From positions 1-19,790 of the forward strand of contig JAGBQS010000298.1 in the NCBI GenBank assembly GCA_017632695.1: a DNA stretch of 19,790 nt. Direction: 5' to 3'. This document shows positions 7,601 to 14,425 of this stretch, piece by piece; the first letter of the stretch is position 1, and every line of letters begins with the position of its first letter. The position numbers and the translations under genes were made by a program. The notes beneath the pieces are model-generated. The model ran no database searches. It saw nothing but the letters and a program-made list of their open reading frames with translations, and was not told the DNA's origin. The stretch comes from Bacteroidales bacterium (GTDB lineage Bacteria; Bacteroidota; Bacteroidia; Bacteroidales; UBA3663).

Positions 7601-10066
7601 TCATTGGGGCCATACATCCTCGAAGATTCCGTCGAGGAACTGTACGCAACCGTCGTTGAAGATAAACGGCAGATAGTCGTACGCGGCATGGAAGGGGACT
7701 TCGGCCGTTCCGCCAGTCACCTTGGCAGTCAGCATCGTGTTGCGGTCATATATATTAATGTACACACACGAGGCCGGAGTAGTCTGCACATCCTGAATGG
7801 AAGGGATGCCGCCCGATTCCTCGGTATTCTGTCCCCAACCCAAATACGGATACTCGGTTGCCGGAGAGGTCGATTCAGGCAGGAAGTACTGGAGCAGGTA
7901 GTGCTGCAGGGCTTCCAGTTCGCCGTCGTTGACAACGGTCAGATCCCAGAAGTCAGCCGCATCGGCATCGGTTGCCGTTGTCGTGACATGCGGGAAGGTT
8001 CCGGCCAGAATGTTCTGTTTGACGGCCTGTGTGGTAGGAATCAGCATCATGCAGTTTTCGGTCTGATAATTCATCGTCTGCGCCTGCTCGTCGATCATAT
8101 CGGCCTTCATCAGCAACTGGATGAATCCCTGGAAGAGGGTTCCCTCGTCGTTGCGGTGAGCATACATCAGCGGCACGAAATTGGCGTAGGTGGCATTATC
8201 GAGGTTGCCCGGCAGCAGGAAGCTGCCATTCTCCGTATCATAAGCGTAGCAATGTCCGTTGCTCCAAGACTGGCCGCGGAACAGAATCTCCTGGAAGTCG
8301 GTCCAAACGGAGGCGGCATCCGGTTCCATGTTACCGGCATATTGCAGCAGGTTGTTCAGCTTGTAGCTGTTTGAGATCTTTCCGTCCTTCACATAGACGT
8401 ACAGCTTGCTGTCGGCAAAAGTACGGAATACCTTTACGCCGCTGCCAGTAGGCAGGGCGGCATTCTCGCCATACAGGTTGATGATATGTGCCTTGGCATA
8501 CTGCGACTGTGCCGACGAGCCCATGTTGCCTGCAGTGGAAGAGCCCACCGGACCTGTCTTGATGCGGTCGTTGACGGCATCGTACCAGATCTCGTTGGCC
8601 TCAAACTGGGCATCGCCCGGATACAGGACAATATAACTTACCTGATCGGAAAACAGTTCGCTCAGCATGGCGCTCTTGTTCAGGAACTGCAGGAACAGGT
8701 TGTACTTCTTATATTGGTATGCGGGGCCTGATACCGAACCGAAGACGGCCGGAGGCGTCAGGATGCTCTGTCCGTACAGCACACCATTCACACACATGCG
8801 ACGGTTGGCTTGCGGTACGGCCTGCGGATCGAACGAAATAACGGTTCCGGTCGTGGTATTCTCGATATCTCCGTTGGTGATTTCCTCCGGGAAGCAGAGG
8901 GAACGGTACACGGAATTGGAGAGCAGGTAGCCGATGGCATCACCGGCAATCGAGTCATAGCATACCTCAGCCGGATAACCGGTTCCTGCCTGTCCCCAAT
9001 AATCAAGATAGAAGTTATCGAACGCCGAATTGGTCGGAGCGAAAATCGAGTAGCTGTTGTTTGCACTCGAAAGGACAGACATGGCGCTATAGTCGCTGAC
9101 CGGCCACTCCAGCCAGATGTTAGGCAGATTGTAGGCGCTCTGATACAGCATCGAATAGTAGGTCTTGGTGCCGCCTCCATAGGTGTCGGTCAGATCCTGA
9201 TTCAGGCTGTAGTAGCCGTACTGATCGTACAGCGCCAGATACTGCGAGTACTCGCTGTTGTTCTCCAGTTCGCTGTGAATGGTTTCCAGCGGACGGATGA
9301 CGCGGTCCACATAGTAAATATAGCCGTTCTTGGCAATCACTTCCTGCGTGTTGCTCACGATGGCATTTGCCACATTAAAGCCCAGGTTCGAGGCATCGTC
9401 GCCCTTCCATTCCGTTTCGGGGAAGAAATATTCATAGTTCTTCTTGGCATCGATGACCTTGGTCTGGAACATATATTTTGAGAAAACCGGGATAAAACGC
9501 TCCAGGTGGTACACATCGACGGTTACGCCGGTGGTATCGACCACGGCACCCGATGCATCGGTCATCCGTTTGGGCTGCACCTGACCGGGAGCCTCCTGAC
9601 TGCGCGTACGGAACTTATAATACAGGCCCGCGTTGACTTCCTTCTCCTCAGCTGTTGCGCCATCGCCTTCTCCCGGACGGAAATTCTGGAGTTTCTGGGC
9701 ATCAAAAGAATAATAAAGTACGTGGAAGCCGATAAGCTTCTTTACCTCTGCCAATGGCACTTGGGAAATATCCTGCGTACCGTAATTGGATTGCAGATAA
9801 CTGCGCATCGAAGCATCGTCGGGAGCCATGACGGTCAGAATGGAACGGCCTTTGAGCAGCTCCTTATAGTCACACATATCGATTCCTTTCAGAAACTGGC
9901 TGTAGTTGCCGTCGCTTTCCAGAATCTCGTAGATACTGCCCTTGATCCAGCCTGGTTCCTCGTAGTAGTCCTTCATATCCTCCTGACAGGACACCGACAA
10001 GCCTGCCAGCGAAACCATAGCCAGCATGCAGCCAAACAAGTTGCCTTTACGAAGCATTTTTTTCAT
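7601..10066 (-). CDS. Large surface lipoprotein with about four fasciclin (FAS1)-like repeats
   Basis: This 821-residue protein is the first gene of the SusC/SusD operon. The signal peptide MKKMLRKGNLFGCMLAMVSL leads to a probable lipidated cysteine at residue 27 (LSVSC). QEDMKDYYEE follows, an acidic stretch matching the surface export signal of Bacteroidetes lipoproteins. By eye it divides into four FAS1-like units. The first (about 40-268) has SIYEILESDGNYSQFLKGI, ILTVMAPDDASM and YIYYVDRVIRPL. The second (about 270-440) has SIFAPTNSAFDNF and NGVLYGQSILTP. The third (about 450-640) has YIVLYPGDAQFE. The fourth (about 645-821) has CMMLIPTTQAV and ends in CVQFLDGIFEDVW. Units three and four are degenerate, so a profile search may report fewer. 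FAS1 domains are known from adhesion proteins; binding a surface or polymer for the downstream transporter is inference. The promoter-like sequence about 80 bases upstream and the long gap before it mark it as the operon leader. Confidence 0.88.
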   Translation of the reverse strand: MKKMLRKGNLFGCMLAMVSLAGLSVSCQEDMKDYYEEPGWIKGSIYEILESDGNYSQFLKGIDMCDYKELLKGRSILTVMAPDDASMRSYLQSNYGTQDISQVPLAEVKKLIGFHVLYYSFDAQKLQNFRPGEGDGATAEEKEVNAGLYYKFRTRSQEAPGQVQPKRMTDASGAVVDTTGVTVDVYHLERFIPVFSKYMFQTKVIDAKKNYEYFFPETEWKGDDASNLGFNVANAIVSNTQEVIAKNGYIYYVDRVIRPLETIHSELENNSEYSQYLALYDQYGYYSLNQDLTDTYGGGTKTYYSMLYQSAYNLPNIWLEWPVSDYSAMSVLSSANNSYSIFAPTNSAFDNFYLDYWGQAGTGYPAEVCYDSIAGDAIGYLLSNSVYRSLCFPEEITNGDIENTTTGTVISFDPQAVPQANRRMCVNGVLYGQSILTPPAVFGSVSGPAYQYKKYNLFLQFLNKSAMLSELFSDQVSYIVLYPGDAQFEANEIWYDAVNDRIKTGPVGSSTAGNMGSSAQSQYAKAHIINLYGENAALPTGSGVKVFRTFADSKLYVYVKDGKISNSYKLNNLLQYAGNMEPDAASVWTDFQEILFRGQSWSNGHCYAYDTENGSFLLPGNLDNATYANFVPLMYAHRNDEGTLFQGFIQLLMKADMIDEQAQTMNYQTENCMMLIPTTQAVKQNILAGTFPHVTTTATDADAADFWDLTVVNDGELEALQHYLLQYFLPESTSPATEYPYLGWGQNTEESGGIPSIQDVQTTPASCVYINIYDRNTMLTAKVTGGTAEVPFHAAYDYLPFIFNDGCVQFLDGIFEDVWPQ

Positions 10067-10143
10067 GAAATTATGTTAGAAAATGTTATTATCGGTGGTT
10101 AAGATGTAATTTCAAGCGGTTAGTCAGTTGCTGAAACACGATG

Positions 10144-10180
10144 CAAAGATATGGTTTTTTTCCGAAACAGAAAGAACAAA
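10144..10180 (-). promoter_or_regulatory. Bacteroides-type promoter of the FAS1-SusC-SusD operon
   Basis: On the minus strand TATCTTTG (10151 down to 10144) is a full match to the Bacteroides -7 element TAnnTTTG, followed by GCA as is common. The nearest upstream TTTG is at 10177-10180, 25 bases away, which is longer than the usual 19-21. The -33 element is therefore weak or supplied by an activator. Transcription starting near 10137 would give a leader of about 70 bases before the ATG at 10066. The -7 match is seen directly; promoter activity is inferred. Confidence 0.5.
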
Positions 10181-10224
10181 TCTTATTCTTTTTTTTATAA
10201 AAAATGATTTTTACCCCTAAATTA

Positions 10225-10283
10225 AAACAAAATTCCCCCCTTGTCTCCTTAAAAAGATTTAATTTTTTCGGGACAAAGGGGAA
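10225..10283 (-). terminator. Probable rho-independent terminator of rnr
   Basis: An imperfect inverted repeat pairs TTCCCC plus TTGTC (10233-10238 and 10241-10245) with GACAA plus GGGGAA (10272-10276 and 10278-10283), with a small internal loop. The loop is about 26 bases and AT-rich. In the minus-strand RNA the stem is followed immediately by a T-rich run (TTTTGTTTTAATTT, complement of 10219-10232). Position and polarity suit termination of rnr, about 75 bases after its stop. The long loop and interrupted stem keep confidence moderate. Confidence 0.45.
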
Positions 10284-10292
10284 GCGTATGGG

Positions 10293-10340
10293 ATGTTACA
10301 AAATTATAAAAACCTGTAAAAAGTATCAATTTTGTAACAT
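10293..10340. repeat. Perfect 13-bp inverted repeat between rnr and the FAS1-SusC-SusD operon
   Basis: ATGTTACAAAATT (10293-10305) and AATTTTGTAACAT (10328-10340) are exact reverse complements around a 22-base AT-rich spacer. The right arm ends 20 bases after the rnr stop in the direction of transcription. As RNA it would fold into a stem-loop, but no U tract follows directly, so it is not a classic terminator alone. It could be an mRNA 3'-end stem or a binding site for a dimeric regulator. The ATGTTA core also occurs twice, ten bases apart, in the leader just upstream of the first FAS1 gene (10073-10078 and 10083-10088). Confidence 0.7.
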
Positions 10341-10359
10341 TTTCAGCAGTAAATATCGG

Positions 10360-12534
10360 TCAGGCCAGGACGAAGTCGATGGTACGGCGTTCCATGTTGA
10401 CGGCTGCCACTTTGATGCGAAGCGGATCGCCTAAGGTGTAGCGTTTATGCGTGCGACGTCCGATGAGACAGAAGTTCCGTTCGTCGAAGACGTAGTGATC
10501 GTCCTTCAGGTCGCGCACGGGAACCAGACCTTCGCATTTGCTGTCGTTCAGCTCCACATAAATGCCCCACTCGGAAACACCGCTTACCGTTCCCTCAAAC
10601 TCCTGCCCCATGCGGGCAGCCAGGAATTCGGCCTGTTTGTACTTGATGGAGGCACGTTCAGCCGAAGCAGCCACCTGTTCCATGTCCGAGCAATGCTTGC
10701 AATATTCCTCGTACTGTTCACGAGGAACGCTGCGTCCGCCTTCGTTCAGGTAACGGTTCAGCAGGCGATGTACCATGCAGTCCGGATAACGGCGTATAGG
10801 TGACGTGAAGTGTGTATAGTACTTGAACGCCAAACCGTAGTGGCCGATATTCTCGGTTGTATAGACGGCCTTTGCCATGGAACGGATTGCCAGCATGGAA
10901 AGCATGTTCTCTTCAGGACGGTCGTGAATCTCGGACATCAGCTGATTGATGCCCTGGCTGATGACCTTGTTGTTTCCGACAGCCGGCATCCTGTGTCCGA
11001 AACGCGATGCCAGGCTGGCCAGATTCTCGAGTTTTTCAGGCTGAGGCTGATCGTGCACACGATAAACAAACGTCTTGGCTTTCTTGTTGGCCTTTCCCTT
11101 GGCCCGCGTGTTGCCTTCGGCGGCTCCGCCGATGGCTTCGGCTACCGTACGGTTGGCCAACAGCATGAACTCCTCCACCAGTTTATTGGCATCTTTGGAA
11201 ACCTTGAAGTAAACATCGACTGGCACACCTTTCTCGTCGAGCCTGAACTTCACTTCGGCACGGTCGAAGGCTATGGCACCTTCGGCAAAGCGGCGTGCGC
11301 GGAGCTGTTTGGCAAGCCGGTCCAGCTGAAGCACTTCCTTGGCGAAGTCTCCCTGTCCCGTCTCGATGATTTCCTGGGCCTCCTCGTATGTAAACCGGCG
11401 ATTGCTGCATGTTACAGTCCTCTGGATGCGATGCTTCAGGATGTTTGCATCATCGTCCATCTCGAACAGCACACTATAGGTCAGCTTGTCTTCGCCCTGA
11501 CGCAAGGAACACAGTTCATTGCACAGACGCTCCGGCAGCATCGGAATGGTACGATCCACCAGATATACGGATGTGGCGCGACTGTAGGCTTCCTTATCGA
11601 CCGACGATTCCGGACGGACATAGAAGGTCACGTCGGCAATATGGACACCGGCTTCCCAATGTCCGTTTTCCAGTTTGCGGAGCGACAAGGCATCGTCAAA
11701 GTCCTTGGCATCGGCCGGATCGATCGTGAATGTCGTAACGTTGCGATAATCCAGCCGGTTGGCAATCTCTTCCGGAGTGCAGCCGTCGGCAATACGTTCG
11801 GCCGCCTTGACTACCTGTTGCGGATACTTGTAAGGCAAGCCGTATTCGGCCAGGATGGAGTGCATCTCGGCATTGTTTTCTCCCTTATGGCCCAATACGT
11901 CTACCACACGGCCGATGGGGTTCTTCGAGAAGGCCGGCCAACGTTCAAAATCGACCACTACCTTATCGCCGTCCTTGGCCTTCTTGAGCAGTTCGTTCGG
12001 AATGTAGATATCCTTGTCTAACGAGCGGTTATCGGGAGTAACAAAAGCATATTTGTTATTCTTCTGCAACACACCCACATATCTGTGAGGTACGCGTTCC
12101 ACAACCTCAACAACCCTTGCCTGCGGACCGCCGGCACCACGCGAAGAGCGTCCATGGCTCCGTCCAGGCACACGCTGTATGCGCACTTTGTCGCCGGGAA
12201 GCGCCTGCATGTCATCTCCGTCATAAACCGTAAACGGCAGTTCGTAGCCCTCGACCGACACCTGGTGCATACCGTTGTGCCGACGGTCGAAGACGCCTTC
12301 CAGCTCTTCCGATTTGCGGGATGTCTGGCTCAAGGCGTAACGGCCCGTCGAAATCTCACGCAGAAAACCCTGCTGCTGCAACAGGATCAGCATGTCGTAC
12401 ACGTCTGCACGGTTGCTGCGGCCGAAAATGCCAAGTTCCTGCGATATCTGCAGGTAATTGTACGAATTATTCGGATGCTGGCTGAACCACTCGGTGATTC
12501 GCTCCAACATTTTGGTGGACGATGATTTTGCCAT
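10360..12534 (-). CDS. rnr: Ribonuclease R (3'-5' exoribonuclease)
   Basis: This 724-residue protein degrades structured RNA processively from the 3' end, in mRNA decay and rRNA quality control in the cytoplasm. The order is an N-terminal helix-turn-helix region (about 10-70), two cold-shock RNA-binding domains (about 78-145 and 150-215), the RNB catalytic domain (about 255-590) and a C-terminal S1 domain (about 640-724, starting FEGTVSGVSEWGIYVEL). The RNB metal site is intact in TIDPADAKDFDDALS: Asp272, Asp278, Asp280 and Asp281. The HFTSPIRRYPD motif, usual near the end of the RNB fold, is also present. A short lysine-rich insert (KGKANKKAK) interrupts RNB near residue 490. Its length is normal for the family and there is no signal peptide. 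It has its own promoter-like sequence upstream and terminator-like structures downstream, so it appears to be an independent housekeeping unit between two carbohydrate loci. Confidence 0.96.
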   Translation of the reverse strand: MAKSSSTKMLERITEWFSQHPNNSYNYLQISQELGIFGRSNRADVYDMLILLQQQGFLREISTGRYALSQTSRKSEELEGVFDRRHNGMHQVSVEGYELPFTVYDGDDMQALPGDKVRIQRVPGRSHGRSSRGAGGPQARVVEVVERVPHRYVGVLQKNNKYAFVTPDNRSLDKDIYIPNELLKKAKDGDKVVVDFERWPAFSKNPIGRVVDVLGHKGENNAEMHSILAEYGLPYKYPQQVVKAAERIADGCTPEEIANRLDYRNVTTFTIDPADAKDFDDALSLRKLENGHWEAGVHIADVTFYVRPESSVDKEAYSRATSVYLVDRTIPMLPERLCNELCSLRQGEDKLTYSVLFEMDDDANILKHRIQRTVTCSNRRFTYEEAQEIIETGQGDFAKEVLQLDRLAKQLRARRFAEGAIAFDRAEVKFRLDEKGVPVDVYFKVSKDANKLVEEFMLLANRTVAEAIGGAAEGNTRAKGKANKKAKTFVYRVHDQPQPEKLENLASLASRFGHRMPAVGNNKVISQGINQLMSEIHDRPEENMLSMLAIRSMAKAVYTTENIGHYGLAFKYYTHFTSPIRRYPDCMVHRLLNRYLNEGGRSVPREQYEEYCKHCSDMEQVAASAERASIKYKQAEFLAARMGQEFEGTVSGVSEWGIYVELNDSKCEGLVPVRDLKDDHYVFDERNFCLIGRRTHKRYTLGDPLRIKVAAVNMERRTIDFVLA

Positions 12535-12565
12535 TTCTATTCGGTTTTAAGTTGTGGTATCGCCG

Positions 12566-12597
12566 CAAAGGTAAGCAATTATTCCGATAAATGCAAC
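12566..12597 (-). promoter_or_regulatory. Bacteroides-type promoter of rnr
   Basis: On the minus strand TACCTTTG (12573 down to 12566) matches the -7 consensus TAnnTTTG exactly. GTTG (12597 down to 12594) lies 20 bases upstream and matches three of four bases of the -33 TTTG at the expected spacing. The predicted start would be near 12558, about 25 bases before the rnr ATG at 12534. It occupies the 79-base gap after the GH43 gene, which supports separate transcription of rnr. Confidence 0.55.
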
Positions 12598-12613
12598 ATT
12601 TTATCAGAAAAAA

Positions 12614-14263
12614 TTACTTTTCGTCGCAATGATACTGGAAGGAATCCACATCTACATAACCGCCGGCCTGCTTGGTTGCGTAGTTAAAGACGGCAAACTT
12701 GGAGCCCATGAAGAAGCGGCGGTAATCGAACACCATCCGGTAATTCTGAGTACCGATCTGCTCCCATTTCTCGCCATCCAGACTGTAAAAGAAGTTAGCT
12801 GCATCATGATGCCCCGGACGGAAATCGGCATCGATACGCAGCCAGATCTGCTTAGCCTTAGGACTGACAGCCGAAACGGCAACCTCCTGCACGACTTTCT
12901 CCCTGACATTGGTAACGGCCTTTTCCCGATCGGTAAGACTTACCTCCTGCTCACTCATCTCGAGGCTGACCTTCTTGCCCTTCTTCTTGAGCGAAAGCAC
13001 GCCCGAGTCACCGTTAAATGCCGAAAAACCGGCACAGTCGCCATCCTTCATGTGCGAGAAGTCGATGCACACAATCGCGCTGCAGGCAGGACCTTCCATG
13101 CGCTGTGTGATGGTGTTGGGAGCCAGATACAGGTTCGGAACCACGCGGCTGGTCTTCAGACGAAGATATCCGGGACGGTCCGTCAGACTCCAGGCATTAT
13201 CCACCGGATTGTGGTTCCACTGCCAATGCAGGCCCAGTTTATCGGCTGAGAAATCATCACTCTTCACAATTGCGGTAACAGGCTGTCCGCTCTTATATGG
13301 ACGCATTACATCGGGCACCTTGCAGTTCTCGTCGCCCAAAACAGGCCATCCGTCTATCCAACGGACCGGCGAAAGCGTCAGTACACGTCCCACGCCGCCG
13401 CGATCCTGAAACATGATGCCATACCAGTCGCCCTCTTCGGTATCGACGATGGTTCCCTGTGCCAGATAAGAGAATCCGCCAAAGTCGCTCTCCAGAATGA
13501 CGTGCTTCTCCCAGTTGCCGTTCAGGTTTTTGGTCCGATAGCAGACTTCACGCCGATGCAGGCCATTGCCGAACGAGTGGCTGATAAGCATGGCGTAGTA
13601 GGTGCCGCGATGCTTGATGACACGGGTACCCTCGAGCAGACCGCGCTCTTCCTCTTCACGCTGGAAGTAATGACGCAGGCTTCCGTCTACCACACCCTTC
13701 AAATCACGTGTCAGCTGACACATCTCGCCTGTTCCGAAGAATACATAAGGCGTACCGTCCTCATCGAAGAAAAGCGTAGCGTCGTGGAAGTGGCGCAGAC
13801 GCGAATGGATGGTCCAGGGTCCTTCGGCCTTCGGTGCCGTAAAGATATAGGTATTGCCCATCGAACCGGCTTCGTTAGGAGCCAGCAGCGCCCAGAACTT
13901 ACCATCGTGGTACTTGAGCGAAGTAGCCCATTGTCCACGTCCGTAAACCGTTCCTACGTCCGCTCCTTTCTGATCGGCAAGCGGCAAGGAAAAAGCCAGA
14001 TCGTATTTGGGCGAATCTGTCAGTTTATCGAAGATATAGCCGACTGTTTCCCAGTTCTTGAGATCCTTCGATGCCATGACAGGGGCGCCCGGCATCAGAT
14101 GCATGGTGGTGCTGACCAGATAGAATGTATCGCCCACACGGATCACATCCGGATCCGGCACATCGGCCCACAGCATGGGGTTCTTGATGGGAGACTCGGT
14201 TACGGGCTGAGCCAAAGCTAAGGTGCCCAGCATGCACAACAGAAAGGCAAACAGATGTTTCAT
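12614..14263 (-). CDS. Secreted GH43 beta-xylosidase / alpha-L-arabinofuranosidase with XynB-type C-terminal domain
   Basis: This 549-residue enzyme has a type I signal peptide, with likely cleavage after residue 18 (LALA-QP). The five-bladed beta-propeller spans about 25-320. The three family residues are visible: base Asp37 in DVPDPDVIRVGDTFYL, the pKa-setting Asp161 in HDATLFFDEDGTPYVFF, and acid Glu211 in LLEGTRVIKHRGTYYAML. A C-terminal beta-sandwich (about 345-549) opens with LGLHWQWNHNPVDNAWSL and RPGYLRLKTS. That is the pattern of the domain fused to GH43 xylosidases and arabinofuranosidases, where it closes the active site; it resembles what I know of subfamily 12. It contains a strongly charged stretch at about 430-475. 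The likely job is removing xylose or arabinose from xylan fragments made by the GH10 enzyme upstream. Which sugar it prefers cannot be told from sequence. It lies 162 bases after the GH31 gene and 79 bases before rnr. Confidence 0.92.
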   Translation of the reverse strand: MKHLFAFLLCMLGTLALAQPVTESPIKNPMLWADVPDPDVIRVGDTFYLVSTTMHLMPGAPVMASKDLKNWETVGYIFDKLTDSPKYDLAFSLPLADQKGADVGTVYGRGQWATSLKYHDGKFWALLAPNEAGSMGNTYIFTAPKAEGPWTIHSRLRHFHDATLFFDEDGTPYVFFGTGEMCQLTRDLKGVVDGSLRHYFQREEEERGLLEGTRVIKHRGTYYAMLISHSFGNGLHRREVCYRTKNLNGNWEKHVILESDFGGFSYLAQGTIVDTEEGDWYGIMFQDRGGVGRVLTLSPVRWIDGWPVLGDENCKVPDVMRPYKSGQPVTAIVKSDDFSADKLGLHWQWNHNPVDNAWSLTDRPGYLRLKTSRVVPNLYLAPNTITQRMEGPACSAIVCIDFSHMKDGDCAGFSAFNGDSGVLSLKKKGKKVSLEMSEQEVSLTDREKAVTNVREKVVQEVAVSAVSPKAKQIWLRIDADFRPGHHDAANFFYSLDGEKWEQIGTQNYRMVFDYRRFFMGSKFAVFNYATKQAGGYVDVDSFQYHCDEK

Positions 14264-14425
14264 AACGTTTAGTAAAGATTATTATTCCTGACAGTCAGTT
14301 TATAACGGGTTATTTAAAATTTTCTATCAGCAGTTTCCGGAGTGCCTGCCGACGCTCACATGCCAAATAACAGGACAGACAGAAATGTTCTCATTGTAAA
14401 ATATATTAAAGGTATGGAACTTACA
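14264..14425. other. 162-base gap between GH31 and GH43 genes
   Basis: This stretch is longer and more AT-rich than the other gaps in the hydrolase block. I see only small palindromes (CTGACAGTCAG at 14288-14298) and weak partial matches to the -7 element, such as TATATTTT on the minus strand at 14398-14405. No clear terminator, promoter or small gene is supported. Confidence 0.4.

Noticed and set aside
10067..10359. Invertible promoter or phase-variation switch
   Set aside because: The 13-bp inverted repeat arms enclose only 22 bases and do not flank the promoter; no recombinase gene is nearby.
10204..10434. 76-codon plus-strand open frame in the rnr to FAS1 gap
   Set aside because: It is Lys/Asn/Phe-rich by AT composition, runs into the 3' end of rnr on the other strand, and has no promoter or motif.
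10810..12021. Plus-strand open frame of 403 codons opposite rnr
   Set aside because: The minus strand encodes intact RNase R motifs across the whole span, and the plus translation has no recognisable features.
12586..12605. GATAAA/TTTATC hairpin between GH43 and rnr as a terminator
   Set aside because: The stem is only six AT-rich pairs with no T tract after it on the minus strand, and it overlaps the rnr promoter spacer.
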